DNA of 64,000 nucleotides from NCBI RefSeq assembly GCF_017873245.1, contig NZ_JAGGJY010000003.1, forward strand, positions 1-64,000, in the 5' to 3' direction. Position 1 is the first letter of the stretch, and every line of letters begins with the position of its first letter. The translations under genes were made by a program, and so were the position numbers. The notes under the pieces are model-generated. The model made no database searches, was not told the DNA's origin, and saw only the letters and a program-made list of their open reading frames with translations. The stretch is from Clostridium tertium (GTDB taxonomy: Bacteria > Bacillota > Clostridia > Clostridiales > Clostridiaceae). Shown here piece by piece: positions 18,768-29,346 of this stretch.

Positions 18768-19628
18768 ATGAAGAGAGAGACAAAAAAAATATTGGCAGAA
18801 ATAATATTAATAGTTTTAGTTTGTAGCTATAATAAAATGTTTATATTTGCGTTAATATGGGTATTTTTACATGAGATAACGCATATATTAGTTGCATTAA
18901 AATTTGGTTGTAAGTTTTATAATATAGAGTTTCATATATTTGGAATGAAGGCAGAACTTATAGATATAGATAGTTTAAAGGAAAATCAAAAAATTATAGT
19001 TTATCTATCGGGAGCTTTATTAAATATAGTTCTTGCGATATTTTTCTATATTATAAATATTAAATATAATTCTAGTTTTATAGAAACTAGTATGAATTTA
19101 AACATAGGATTAGCTGTATTTAATTTATTACCTGCATATCCATTGGATGGATCAAGAATATTAGAAGTTATTTTATCAAAGAAAATGTTATTTAAAAAAG
19201 CTCAAAAGATAATTAGTATAGTTAGTTTTTCAATAGCAGCCTTATTTATTATAATATCAGCTATTATTTATATATTTCTACATAGTCTAAATTTAAGTAT
19301 GATTATAGGTGCAATAATAATAATATATATTACTAGAATGGAAGAGCATACTACAATGTATATAACTATGAGTAACGTAGTTAAAAAAAGAAATAAACTT
19401 TTAAAAAATAAGTATATAGAAAATAAATCCATATCAGTATATTACAAGCAGGGACTTGTTAATGTATTAGCTTTAGTTGATAGAAACAAATTTAATACAT
19501 TTTATATTTTAGATGATGATATGAAGCTTATTTATATATTAAATGAAGATGAGCTAATTGATGCATTAAAAGTTTATGGAAATATGACTTTGGAGGAGTA
19601 TATAAAACAGAAATTAATTATATCTTAA
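18768..19628 (+). CDS. spoIVFB: Site-2 protease family protein, SpoIVFB-like (M50)
   Basis: 286 residues. Zinc site HEITHILVALKFG (HExxH) in the second membrane helix and the distal LPAYPLDGSRIL motif carrying the third metal ligand (Asp). At least five membrane helices, followed by a C-terminal soluble part (about 205-286) resembling half of a CBS pair. SpoIVFB cleaves pro-sigma-K in the mother cell during sporulation. The place after rodA and the membrane protein gene supports that role; general S2P activity cannot be excluded. A GGGAG site precedes the ATG. Confidence 0.88.
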   Translation: MKRETKKILAEIILIVLVCSYNKMFIFALIWVFLHEITHILVALKFGCKFYNIEFHIFGMKAELIDIDSLKENQKIIVYLSGALLNIVLAIFFYIINIKYNSSFIETSMNLNIGLAVFNLLPAYPLDGSRILEVILSKKMLFKKAQKIISIVSFSIAALFIIISAIIYIFLHSLNLSMIIGAIIIIYITRMEEHTTMYITMSNVVKKRNKLLKNKYIENKSISVYYKQGLVNVLALVDRNKFNTFYILDDDMKLIYILNEDELIDALKVYGNMTLEEYIKQKLIIS

Positions 19629-19710
19629 AATGTGATAAATTTATAATCTGTATATAGTGAGTAATAGATTTACTTTTTAGAGGTATATATGCTAGAATAG
19701 AAAAGATATA

Positions 19711-19740
19711 AAGGAAGTATAGAGATATACTTCTTTTTTA
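19711..19740 (+). terminator. Terminator of the spoIVFB-like gene
   Basis: GAAGTATA/TATACTTC with a GAGA loop, then six T. Confidence 0.8.
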
Positions 19741-19771
19741 ATGGATTATTCTCACTTTAGGAGGAAAGATT

Positions 19772-21625
19772 ATGAAGAAAATTACAGATCATATTTTACA
19801 TAAGGTTGAAAAACCATCAAGATATGTTGGCGGTGAGTTGAATCAAGTAGTTAAGAACCCAAAAGATGTTGATATAAGATTTGCGTTTTGTTTCCCAGAT
19901 GTATATGAAGTAGGGATGTCTCATTTAGGAACAAGAATACTCTATCATACAATAAATGAAAGAAAAGATACATATTGTGAAAGAGTATTTGCACCATGGC
20001 CAGATATGGAAGCTGAGCTTAGAAAAAATGAAATACCACTAATGACATTAGAAACAAAAGATGCTCTTACTGAATTTGATATATTAGGATTTACACTTCA
20101 ATACGAAATGAGTTATACAAATATACTAAATATGCTAGATATGGCTGGTATCACAATTAGAGCTTCACAAAGAGGAGAAGATGAACCAATAATCATGGCA
20201 GGGGGACCTTGTGCATACAATCCAGAACCTTTATATGACATAGTAGACTTCTTTGAAATTGGTGAAGGCGAAGAGATTATGAATGAAGTTCTTGATGTGT
20301 ATAGTAAGTACAAGGGTAAAGGACAAAAGAAAGAATTTTTAAGAGAAATATCAAAAATTCAAGGTGTTTATGTTCCTTCTTTATATGATGTTACATACAA
20401 GGAAGATGGAACTATAAAAGAATTTAAGCCGAAGTTCGATGATGTCCCAGCTAGAGTTAAAAAGAGAATAGTTAATAATTTTGATAAAGTAGATTTTCCA
20501 TTAGATATGATAGTTCCATATTCAGAAATAGTACATGATAGAGTAGTTTTAGAAACTTCAAGAGGATGTACAAATGGATGTAGATTCTGTCAAGCGGGTA
20601 TGATCTATAGACCTGTTAGAGAAAAAACTACTAATACATTATTAGATCAAGCAAGAAAAATGATAGATGCAAGTGGATATCAAGAAGTTTCTTTAGCATC
20701 ATTAAGTATTTGTGATTATTCAGATATACAAAATCTTGTAAGTAGCTTAATTTTAGAGCATGGTGATAAAAATGTAGGGGTAGCTCTTCCATCTATAAGA
20801 GTAGATGCTTTTTCTGTTGATTTAATAAAAGAAATACAAAAGGTTAGAAAGACAGGTTTAACTTTTGCACCAGAGGCTGGATCTCAAAGAATGAGAGATA
20901 TTATAAATAAAGGACTTACAGAAGAGAGAATATTAGAAGCAACTAAAAATGCTTTTGAATCAGGTTGGAGTACTATTAAGCTTTACTTTATAGTAGGACT
21001 TCCTTATGAAGAAATAGAGGATGCAGCTGGAATAGGTGAACTTGCAGAAAAGATGGCTGCTGTTTACTATGGAATTCCAAAGGAAAAAAGAGCAAAGGGA
21101 TTAAAGATTACTGTAAGTACATCAATACTTGTACCAAAACCATTTACTCCATTCCAATGGGCTCCTATGGCTAGACCAGATGAAGTTTGGCAAAAGATTG
21201 ATGCAGTAAAAGGTGCAATAAAATCAAGAGCTATAAATTATAACTACCACGAACAAAAAACTTCATTTATGGAAGCTGTTTTTGCAAGAGGAGATAGAAG
21301 AACTTGTGATCTTTTAGTTAAGGCTTTTGAAAAGGGAGCTAAATTTGATGGATGGTCAGAGTACTTTAATTATGATATATGGATGGAAGCAATGAAGGAA
21401 TGCAATATAGATGAAGATTTCTACGTATATAGAGATAGAAGTTATGATGAAATACTTCCATGGGACTTTATAGATATTGGAGTAAACAGAAAGTATCTAG
21501 AAGTTGAAAATGAAAAAGCAAAAAAAGCAGAACTTACACAAAACTGTAGAAAAGGATGTACAGGTTGTGGAGTAAATGTAAACTTTAAAGAAGGGAAGTG
21601 TTTTGAAGGTGCGTTATGTAATTAA
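19772..21625 (+). CDS. B12-binding-domain radical SAM protein (TIGR03960 type)
   Basis: 617 residues. The N-terminal part (about 30-190) resembles a cobalamin-binding Rossmann domain. The radical SAM domain has the cluster motif SRGCTNGCRFCQAG (CxxxCxxC), then SLCISD-like and GLTFAPEAGSQRMR segments. A C-terminal Cys-rich end (CRKGCTGCGVN...CFEGALCN) may hold a second cluster. The family is always paired with the TIGR03936 protein, as here; together they are thought to act near rng-rplU, but the substrate is unknown to me. Good GGAGG site. It overlaps the next gene by 23 bases. Confidence 0.9.
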   Translation: MKKITDHILHKVEKPSRYVGGELNQVVKNPKDVDIRFAFCFPDVYEVGMSHLGTRILYHTINERKDTYCERVFAPWPDMEAELRKNEIPLMTLETKDALTEFDILGFTLQYEMSYTNILNMLDMAGITIRASQRGEDEPIIMAGGPCAYNPEPLYDIVDFFEIGEGEEIMNEVLDVYSKYKGKGQKKEFLREISKIQGVYVPSLYDVTYKEDGTIKEFKPKFDDVPARVKKRIVNNFDKVDFPLDMIVPYSEIVHDRVVLETSRGCTNGCRFCQAGMIYRPVREKTTNTLLDQARKMIDASGYQEVSLASLSICDYSDIQNLVSSLILEHGDKNVGVALPSIRVDAFSVDLIKEIQKVRKTGLTFAPEAGSQRMRDIINKGLTEERILEATKNAFESGWSTIKLYFIVGLPYEEIEDAAGIGELAEKMAAVYYGIPKEKRAKGLKITVSTSILVPKPFTPFQWAPMARPDEVWQKIDAVKGAIKSRAINYNYHEQKTSFMEAVFARGDRRTCDLLVKAFEKGAKFDGWSEYFNYDIWMEAMKECNIDEDFYVYRDRSYDEILPWDFIDIGVNRKYLEVENEKAKKAELTQNCRKGCTGCGVNVNFKEGKCFEGALCN

Positions 21626-22310
21626 GTTTACTAAAGAATCTAGTGTTAAATTTATATCCCATTTAGATTTGATGAGAACAATACAAAGAGTAATAAGAAG
21701 GGCTGATCTTCCAATGGAGTATTCAAAGGGATTTAATCCACATATGGCATTATCCATAGCACAACCTTTATCTGTTGGAGTTTATTCTGATGCTGAATAT
21801 ATGGATATAGTTTTAGTTGAAGAATTAGAAGAAAAAGAAATAATAGATAGATTAAATGCTAAGACAGCATCTGGAATTAAGTTTTTAAATGCTAGAAAAG
21901 TTATAACTAAAGAGGGTGAAAAAAAATTACCTCAAACTATGGCTTTAGTAGATGCAGCTAGATTCACTATAAAGATGCTTTGCTTCGACTCAAATTTAGT
22001 TGAAAGTAAAATTAAAGAGCTTATTAGCAATCCAGAATGGAATACTATAAAGAAAAGCAAAAAAGGTGAAAAAGAAGTAAATCTAAAGACGATGATAAAA
22101 GAAATGAAGCATTGGATAAATAATGATGAGTTAATTTTAAATGTATTAATATCATCAGGGAGTAGAGAACACTTATCACCAGATTTAGTGGCACAATATA
22201 TAAAGAGTAATATTCCAGAAATAGTGGAAGATGCTTTTGTAGATATAAAGAGAGAAGAAATGTATGTATTGAAAGATAATAAGTACATACCGATATATAA
22301 ATGTATTTAG
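21603..22310 (+). CDS. TIGR03936 family radical-SAM-associated protein (DUF2344)
   Basis: 235 residues. N-terminal FTKESSVKFISHLDLMRTIQRVIRRADLPMEYSKGFNPH is the family hallmark. In some phyla this protein is fused to the radical SAM enzyme encoded just upstream, so the two surely work together. I take TTG 21603, with AAGGG seven bases before it; GTG 21609 is the alternative. The gene overlaps the upstream one by 23 bases, indicating coupled translation. Confidence 0.88.
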   Translation: MKVRYVIKFTKESSVKFISHLDLMRTIQRVIRRADLPMEYSKGFNPHMALSIAQPLSVGVYSDAEYMDIVLVEELEEKEIIDRLNAKTASGIKFLNARKVITKEGEKKLPQTMALVDAARFTIKMLCFDSNLVESKIKELISNPEWNTIKKSKKGEKEVNLKTMIKEMKHWINNDELILNVLISSGSREHLSPDLVAQYIKSNIPEIVEDAFVDIKREEMYVLKDNKYIPIYKCI

Positions 22311-22323
22311 GGAAGTGTATCTT

Positions 22324-23772
22324 ATGAGGGAAATTTTCATTGAAAGAGATGAGCCGCTTTTAAGAGTTGCTATAAAGGATAATAATGTTTTAAGTGAGTG
22401 CTTCGTAGAGGAGCACTCTTCAGGACCTAAAATGGGTGAAATTTATAAAGGAAGAGTAAAAAATATAGTGACTGCTATTAACTCTATTTTTGTAGATATT
22501 GGTTTAGAAAAAGAAGCATATATGTACTTTAGTAATGAAATTAAAAGTGAAGGAATAAAAAAAGGCGATGAAATATTAGTAGAAGTAATAAAAGAGCCAA
22601 TAAATAATAAGGGTGCTAAAGTAAGTAAAAATATAAGCATACCAGGCAGATTCATGGTTTTAACTTTAGGGGGAAGCGGAATTAGCTTTTCAAAGAGAAT
22701 TAGTAGCACAGAAGAAAAAGAAAGAATATTAAATGCTATTAATAATATAGATGGATATGGTATAACAATAAGAACAGAAGCAGTTCATGCAAGCGATGAA
22801 GATTTATTAGCAGAAAAAATAAGTCTTTTATCAGAATTAGAAGTAATTATTAAAAAACTAAGATATAGTTTAAAACTAGGAAAAGTCTATGGAGAAAATA
22901 TTATTTTAAATAAAGTAATAAGAGAAAACCTAGGAAATGAATGCAAGATAATTTTAAATCATGAAGAAGATTTAAATGAGGTAAAATCATTGTTAGAAGA
23001 CAATGATAAAGTTAATATAGAGAAGTTTAATAATACTAGAAGTTTATTTGATTACTATGGAATAGAAAAGGAAATCTTAAAATTAAGACATAAAAAAGTA
23101 GCTTTAAATTGTGGTGGAAATATAGTGATAGATAAAACAGAAGCCATGTATGTTATAGATGTTAACTCATCTAAAAATATTAAAGGTAGAAATTTTGATA
23201 AAACTATATTAGAAACAAATATAGAAGCTGCTAAAGAAATAGGAAGACAAATTAGACTTAGAAATCTTGCTGGAATAATAGTTATAGACTTTATTGATAT
23301 GAGAGACTTTTCACAAAAAGCCTTAGTTATGGATGCTTTAAAGGAATCTTTAAAAGAAGATAAAGGAAATATGAAGATTTTCCCTTTTACAGAGCTAGAT
23401 CTTGTTCAAATAGCTAGAAAAAGAAGAGGAAAATCAATATATGAGTATTTAGAAGAGGGCTGTAGAAGGTGCAACAAAGAAGGATATGTTTTAAAGCTAT
23501 CATATATAGAAAAGTTGATAAGAAATGAGATAATAAAATGTGAAGAAGAAAATTCTATTAATTCATTTTATATAGAATTAGATAGCAATTATGAAGAAAT
23601 GGTAAAAGGAGATATTTTTTCATTTTTAAGCAATATAAATTCATTAGATAAAGAAATTTATTTGAATTTTACTAATGGAATTGAAGGATATAAAATAGAG
23701 CCGCTTATATTTAATAGCCAAAAAGAAAATATAAAAAAATTAAGAGTAAGTGGTTATGAAAAATATGAATAA
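22324..23772 (+). CDS. rng: Ribonuclease G/E family endoribonuclease
   Basis: 482 residues, the RNase G length. An S1 domain (about 35-120) is followed by the catalytic domain with metal-binding Asp residues in VIDVNSS and VIDFIDMRD, and the zinc-link C-x-x-C (CRRCNKEG). It processes rRNA and cleaves mRNA. A long RNase E-type scaffold tail is missing. AGGGAAGTG precedes ATG 22324; the upstream in-frame GTG lies in that site. Placed between the radical SAM pair and rplU, a common clostridial order. Confidence 0.93.
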   Translation: MREIFIERDEPLLRVAIKDNNVLSECFVEEHSSGPKMGEIYKGRVKNIVTAINSIFVDIGLEKEAYMYFSNEIKSEGIKKGDEILVEVIKEPINNKGAKVSKNISIPGRFMVLTLGGSGISFSKRISSTEEKERILNAINNIDGYGITIRTEAVHASDEDLLAEKISLLSELEVIIKKLRYSLKLGKVYGENIILNKVIRENLGNECKIILNHEEDLNEVKSLLEDNDKVNIEKFNNTRSLFDYYGIEKEILKLRHKKVALNCGGNIVIDKTEAMYVIDVNSSKNIKGRNFDKTILETNIEAAKEIGRQIRLRNLAGIIVIDFIDMRDFSQKALVMDALKESLKEDKGNMKIFPFTELDLVQIARKRRGKSIYEYLEEGCRRCNKEGYVLKLSYIEKLIRNEIIKCEEENSINSFYIELDSNYEEMVKGDIFSFLSNINSLDKEIYLNFTNGIEGYKIEPLIFNSQKENIKKLRVSGYEKYE

Positions 23773-23777
23773 ACTTC

Positions 23778-23807
23778 TTTACAAGCAACATAATATTATG
23801 ATACAAT
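23778..23807 (+). promoter_or_regulatory. Promoter of the rplU operon
   Basis: TTTACA (23778-23783) and TACAAT (23802-23807) are 18 bases apart, each five of six to consensus. The transcript would start near 23814, immediately before the L21 leader. Confidence 0.6.
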
Positions 23808-23813
23808 ATCAGA

Positions 23814-23904
23814 TGTTAAACCGCACATAAGAGGTTTTTATCTAAACAAAGTTTAGAACTTTGTACCTCGGTTGGCGAGACCGTAATAAGAGGAGGTGTT
23901 TTTA
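23814..23904 (+). ncRNA. L21 leader (ribosomal protein autoregulatory RNA)
   Basis: The known Firmicute L21 leader motif lies directly before rplU: a first hairpin AAACC/GGTTT (23818-23837), a second ACAAAGTT/AACTTTGT, and the conserved ACCTCGGTTGGCGAGACCG stretch before AGGAGGTG. The established interpretation is autogenous control of the rplU-prp-rpmA operon by L21. Recognised by sequence pattern, not by covariance search. Confidence 0.85.
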
Positions 23905-24216
23905 ATGTACGCAGTATTATCTACAGGAGGAAAACAATACAGAGTTCAAGAAGGAGACGTAATATTCGTTGAAAAACTTAACGCTGAAGTTGACTCAACA
24001 GTTGAATTAACAGAAGTATTAGCAGTTTCAAATGGTGATGCTTTAAAAGTTGGTACACCAGTTGTAGAAGGTGCTAAGGTTGTTGCTAAAGTTGTTGCTC
24101 AAGGCAAAGCTAAGAAGGTTACAGTATTCAAGTATAAGCCAAAGAAGGACTACAGAAAGAAAACTGGACACAGACAACCATACACTAAGTTAGTAATCGA
24201 AAAAATCGAAGCTTAA
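23905..24216 (+). CDS. rplU: 50S ribosomal protein L21
   Basis: 103 residues, full length. Begins [17 protein letters not shown] and ends with the signature [22 protein letters not shown] 23905 has a perfect AGGAGGTG seven bases upstream. Codon choice is distinctly less A+T-biased than in neighbouring genes (GTT, GCT, AAG common), as expected for a highly expressed gene. First gene of rplU-prp-rpmA, with its control leader upstream. Confidence 0.98.
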   Translation: MYAVLSTGGKQYRVQEGDVIFVEKLNAEVDSTVELTEVLAVSNGDALKVGTPVVEGAKVVAKVVAQGKAKKVTVFKYKPKKDYRKKTGHRQPYTKLVIEKIEA

Positions 24217-24221
24217 TTATT

Positions 24222-24596
24222 ATGATTAAAGTAAAGATTTTTAAAAAAGATGATTTATGCCTTGGATTTAAGATAAAAGGTCATGCTTTATCAAGAGCTG
24301 AAATAGAGAAGGTCGGAGATGCTTATGATATGATTTGCAATTCGGTTTCAGTACTATCTCAAAGTGCCTTAATAGGTATTGAAGAAGTATTAAAGCTTAA
24401 AGTTAAGTATGATATAGATGATGGTTTTTTACATATAAACTTATCTAATCTTAATAACGAGGATATAGAGAAGTGCCAAGTATTACTTTTGACTTTTGAA
24501 AAAAGTATAGAAAGCTTGATACAATCTCTTAAATTAAGTTTTGGAAATAAAAAAGACAGTGAATATATAAGAATGTTGAAAGAGGAGGTGCAATAG
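24222..24596 (+). CDS. prp: Ribosomal-processing cysteine protease Prp
   Basis: 124 residues. Has the catalytic His in [12 protein letters not shown] and Cys in [13 protein letters not shown], the Prp family pair. Prp removes the N-terminal extension of ribosomal protein L27 in Firmicutes and is essential where that extension exists. Encoded 5 bases after rplU and one base before rpmA, so all three are co-translated. The His-Cys spacing (about 18 residues) includes a few more residues than the shortest family members. Confidence 0.92.
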   Translation: MIKVKIFKKDDLCLGFKIKGHALSRAEIEKVGDAYDMICNSVSVLSQSALIGIEEVLKLKVKYDIDDGFLHINLSNLNNEDIEKCQVLLLTFEKSIESLIQSLKLSFGNKKDSEYIRMLKEEVQ

Positions 24597-24597
24597 T

Positions 24598-24897
24598 ATG
24601 TTAATAATGAACCTTCAATTATTTGCCCACAAAAAAGGGGTAGGTAGCTCAAAGAACGGTAGAGATTCTGAATCAAAAAGATTAGGAGTTAAAGCTGCTG
24701 ACGGGGAGTTCGTTTTAGCTGGTAACATTTTAGTTAGACAAAGAGGAACAAAGATTCACCCAGGAACTAATGTTGGTAAAGGTGGAGATGATACTCTTTT
24801 TGCTAAAGAAGACGGAATCGTTAGATTTGAAAGAATGGGTAGAGACAAAAAGAAAGTTAGCATTTACCCAGTGAATGTTGAAGAAATAGCAGAATAA
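24598..24897 (+). CDS. rpmA: 50S ribosomal protein L27 (with cleavable N-terminal extension)
   Basis: 99 residues as translated. The first nine residues MLIMNLQLF precede [15 protein letters not shown], the mature L27 start. NLQxF-A is the known Prp cleavage site, and the Prp gene is immediately upstream. The mature N-terminus reaches the peptidyl transferase centre, so removal is needed. GAGGAGGTG gives a strong start at ATG 24598. Confidence 0.98.
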   Translation: MLIMNLQLFAHKKGVGSSKNGRDSESKRLGVKAADGEFVLAGNILVRQRGTKIHPGTNVGKGGDDTLFAKEDGIVRFERMGRDKKKVSIYPVNVEEIAE

Positions 24898-24910
24898 TAT
24901 TATTTTTTCT

Positions 24911-24941
24911 AAAAAGCACCCTGTTTTAGGGTGTTTTATTT
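24911..24941 (+). terminator. Terminator of rplU-prp-rpmA
   Basis: CACCCT/AGGGTG stem flanked by AAAAAG and TTTTATTTT. Confidence 0.85.
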
Positions 24942-24953
24942 TGTAAGAATAGA

Positions 24954-25009
24954 AATGGGCAATTGACAATGAATAAAACTTGCCCATTGTACACTGTCAA
25001 TTGTCCATT
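24954..25009. repeat. Imperfect 18-bp inverted repeat element
   Basis: Left arm AATGGGCAATTGACAATG (24954-24971) matches the reverse complement of 24992-25009 at 16 of 18 positions. The centre repeats TGCCCATT, which can pair with the left arm instead. The composition resembles the short CAATTGACAATG-type intergenic repeats common in clostridia, but only one copy is in this window. Confidence 0.55.
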
Positions 25010-25039
25010 AATTTAATGGATTAGAAATTAATTTTCGTG

Positions 25040-25048
25040 TGATATAAT
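25040..25048 (+). promoter_or_regulatory. Extended -10 promoter of obg
   Basis: TGATATAAT is a perfect extended -10 (TGnTATAAT) 83 bases before the obg start. The -35 region is weak (ATTAGA at 25020-25025), as expected for this promoter class. Confidence 0.5.
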
Positions 25049-25103
25049 AAACATTAAAAATAATGAGATAATATAAAGTAAGTATGTGTTTATATTATTA
25101 TAA

Positions 25104-26420
<1,317 letters not shown>

Positions 26421-26431
26421 GAGGATAAAGA

Positions 26432-26728
26432 ATGATAACAGGAAAGCAAAGAGCATATTTAAGAGGGCTTGCAAACAACTTAGATCCAATATTCCAAGTT
26501 GGGAAAAATGGAGTAGAAGAAGCTTTTTTAACACAATTAACTGAAGCTTTAGAAGCAAGAGAGCTTATTAAAATAAAGGTACTTGAAAATAGTGGTTTAG
26601 GAGCTAGAGAAGTATCAAATTATATTTGTGAAAAAATTGGTTGTGAAGGAATTCAAGCTATAGGAAGTAAAATAGTTTTATATAAAAAATCCTCAAAAAA
26701 ACCTAAAATAGAAATACCTAATAAATAG
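26432..26728 (+). CDS. yhbY: CRM-domain ribosome assembly RNA-binding protein YhbY
   Basis: 98 residues forming one CRM domain: KQRAYLRGLANNLDPIFQVGKNG at the N-terminus, LEARELIKIKVL in the middle, and IGSKIVLYKKS at the end. Associates with pre-50S particles. Eleven bases after obg, with a GGAGG site. Confidence 0.94.
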   Translation: MITGKQRAYLRGLANNLDPIFQVGKNGVEEAFLTQLTEALEARELIKIKVLENSGLGAREVSNYICEKIGCEGIQAIGSKIVLYKKSSKKPKIEIPNK

Positions 26729-26737
26729 AGAATTTTT

Positions 26738-27355
26738 ATGGAAAAGATTGGTATAATAGGAGGAACATTTAATCCTATTCATTTAGCACATCTATATATT
26801 GCATATGAAGCTAAATGTCAATTGAATTTAGATAAAGTGATTTTTATGCCTGCAGGGAGCCCACCTCATAAAAAAAATGAGGATATATTAGAGGCTCCTT
26901 TAAGGTATAAAATGGTTCTCGAAGCTATAAAAAAATATGAGGATTTTGAAATAAGTAACTATGAAATAGAAAAAGAAGGTTTTAGTTATACCTATGAAAC
27001 CTTAGAAAACTTTAAATCTGATGATAATATATTGTATTTTATTACTGGAGCTGATTGTCTTATAAATATAGAAAAGTGGAAAAGTCCAGATAGAATATTT
27101 AAGACCTCTAAATTAGTGGTATTTAATAGACCGGGATATGATAAAGAGTCATTAAAATTACAAAAGAATGAAATTGAGAAAAAGTATAACACAAGTATCA
27201 ACTTTTTAGATATAATGGACTTAGAAATTTCATCAACAATGATAAGAGATAGAATTAAGGAAGGAAAGAAAATTGATTTTTTCATTCCAAAAGAGGTTCT
27301 AGATTTTATTAGAAAAAATAATATATATAATTATTGTGAAAATATTAAAGATTGA
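26738..27355 (+). CDS. nadD: Nicotinate-nucleotide adenylyltransferase
   Basis: 205 residues. Nucleotidyltransferase motifs GIIGGTFNPIHLAHL (TxxH and HxxH phosphate contacts) and ISSTMIRDR near the C-terminus. It makes deamido-NAD from nicotinate mononucleotide and ATP. Nine bases after yhbY with a weak Shine-Dalgarno, suggesting translational coupling. Confidence 0.96.
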   Translation: MEKIGIIGGTFNPIHLAHLYIAYEAKCQLNLDKVIFMPAGSPPHKKNEDILEAPLRYKMVLEAIKKYEDFEISNYEIEKEGFSYTYETLENFKSDDNILYFITGADCLINIEKWKSPDRIFKTSKLVVFNRPGYDKESLKLQKNEIEKKYNTSINFLDIMDLEISSTMIRDRIKEGKKIDFFIPKEVLDFIRKNNIYNYCENIKD

Positions 27356-27387
27356 TGAGAGTATAATGATATTTAAGGAGAAGATAT

Positions 27388-27954
27388 ATGCTTAGTAAAG
27401 AAGAAATGAAAAGCTACCTTAAAGAACATTTAACAGAAAGTAGATATAACCATACTTTAGGTGTGGTTGAAACTGCAATAAGATTAGCTGAAATAAATAA
27501 GGTAGATAAAGATAAAGCTGAAATAGCAGCATTAGCTCATGATATAGCTAAAAATATGACCATCTATGAGTTAAAGGATATTATTGATAAACATAATATT
27601 AATTTATCGTATGATGAAGAAAATACTCTTGAGTTATGGCATAGTATTGTTTCGCCGATATTGGGGAGAGAAATTTTTAAAATAGAAGATGAAGAAATAT
27701 TAAGTGCTATGAGATGGCATACTACAGGAAAAGAAAATATGAGTAAACTAGATAAGATAATTTATATGGCTGATATGATAGAGCCTGGTAGAAGTTTTCC
27801 TGGAGTAGATTTAATTAGGAAAGAAAGCTTTGCTGATTTAGATAAAGGCCTTCTTCAAGGAGTAACTCATACTATTAAATATTTATTAGATAAAGGGTTT
27901 CCTATTGATATAAATAGTATAAAAGCTAGAAATTATTTATTACTTAATAAATAA
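27388..27954 (+). CDS. yqeK: HD-domain YqeK-type diadenosine tetraphosphatase
   Basis: 188 residues. HD metal motifs H in YNHTLGVVETA, AALAHDIAKNM (His-Asp), WHSIV and MRWHTTG, then YMADMIEPGR. YqeK proteins split Ap4A symmetrically to ADP. Follows nadD by 32 bases with AAGGAG. Confidence 0.93.
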   Translation: MLSKEEMKSYLKEHLTESRYNHTLGVVETAIRLAEINKVDKDKAEIAALAHDIAKNMTIYELKDIIDKHNINLSYDEENTLELWHSIVSPILGREIFKIEDEEILSAMRWHTTGKENMSKLDKIIYMADMIEPGRSFPGVDLIRKESFADLDKGLLQGVTHTIKYLLDKGFPIDINSIKARNYLLLNK

Positions 27955-28002
27955 AAACTAAATTTATTTAACTATGAAAAAAATCAGAGAGGAATTAAAA
28001 GG

Positions 28003-29346
28003 ATGGGGAGTAGGAGAGAAAATCTGGAAAACAGAGAAAGAAGAAGATCTTCTAAAGATGAACAAATTAAAAGAAAAAGAATTGAAGCTAGAAAGAAGAA
28101 GTTAAAAAGAAAGAGAATAACAACATCTATAGTAACTATTCTATTAGTAATAATACTTGGAAGTGCCCTTTATATATATAACTTTTTATCAGGTTTAAAA
28201 ACAAACAACTTAGGCACTGGAGTGGCACCGATATCATCTAAGGATCCTGTGAACATTTTGATTTTAGGTATGGATATAGGAGATGCAGAAAATCAAAATA
28301 AAGCTGGTAGAAGAAGCGATACTATAATGGTTTTAAATTATAATCCTAATACTAAAAAAGTTCATATAGTTTCTATACCAAGAGATACTCTTATTGAAGT
28401 AGATGCTTATTTAGATAATGGCGAATACAGAAGATATTGGAAAATAAATACTGCATATGTTTTAGGCGGAGAAGAGGAAGTAAAGACACATGTAGAAAGT
28501 TTATTAGGTATAAATTTAAATTATATAGTAGAAGTAGATTACAATGCATTTAGAAGCATAATAGATGCATTAGGTGGAATAGAAATGAACATACAACAAG
28601 ATATGTTCTATGATGATGATGAACAAAACCTTCATATAAATTTTAAAGCTGGGGAAACTGTTCAGCTAGATGGTAAAAAAGCAGAAGAGTTCTTTAGATG
28701 GAGGAAAAATAATGATGGTAGTGGAGGAGAAGAAGGGGATTTAGGTAGAATTAATAATCAACAACAATTCATTAGTAAGGTTATTGATAAAGCTTTAAGT
28801 CCAAGTATAGTTTTTAAGGCACCAAAAATATTAAAAGCTATAAGTGAAAATGTTGAAACCAATATTCCAGCTAAAAATTTAATTTCTCTTGGTATGAAGA
28901 TTATTAGGTTAAAGTCAGAAGATATAATTATGACAACTCTTAAAGGAGAACCAGAATATCTTTATGGAGAAGACTTTTTAATTGCTGATAAAGAAATTAA
29001 TAGGGATTTAATAAATGCATTAAATACAGAAAACCCTTCATTAGCGCCGGTTATAACTTCAATAAATAAAGAAGAGCTAAATGTGTTAGTATTAAACGGA
29101 ACTAAAATTGATGGATTAGCATCAAGTGCAAGAGATAGTTTACTTTCACTTGGGTATGCAAATATAGAAGTTGGAAATACTGATAATGTAGAGAAAAGCG
29201 TAATTCAATCAGATAATAAGGAATTAAAAGATTTGCTTAAAAATGATACGGGTATACAAAAGTTTGAAAAAATAGGCAAATCAGAATATAAGCAATATGA
29301 TGTTGTAATATTATTAGGTAAAGATTATAACTTATTTGGAAACTAA
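28003..29346 (+). CDS. LytR-CpsA-Psr (LCP) family cell-wall ligase with LytR_C domain
   Basis: 447 residues. Highly basic cytoplasmic N-terminus (1-37, coiled and Arg/Lys-rich), one membrane helix (about 39-60), LCP domain (about 80-260) with GRRSDTIMVLNYNP, VSIPRDTLIEV and the pyrophosphate-binding Arg cluster near AEEFFRWRKNN, and a C-terminal LytR_C region (about 350-445, LNVLVLNGTKIDGLASSARDSL). LCP enzymes attach anionic glycopolymers to peptidoglycan outside the membrane. Last gene of the obg cluster. Confidence 0.93.
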   Translation: MGSRRENLENRERRRSSKDEQIKRKRIEARKKKLKRKRITTSIVTILLVIILGSALYIYNFLSGLKTNNLGTGVAPISSKDPVNILILGMDIGDAENQNKAGRRSDTIMVLNYNPNTKKVHIVSIPRDTLIEVDAYLDNGEYRRYWKINTAYVLGGEEEVKTHVESLLGINLNYIVEVDYNAFRSIIDALGGIEMNIQQDMFYDDDEQNLHINFKAGETVQLDGKKAEEFFRWRKNNDGSGGEEGDLGRINNQQQFISKVIDKALSPSIVFKAPKILKAISENVETNIPAKNLISLGMKIIRLKSEDIIMTTLKGEPEYLYGEDFLIADKEINRDLINALNTENPSLAPVITSINKEELNVLVLNGTKIDGLASSARDSLLSLGYANIEVGNTDNVEKSVIQSDNKELKDLLKNDTGIQKFEKIGKSEYKQYDVVILLGKDYNLFGN

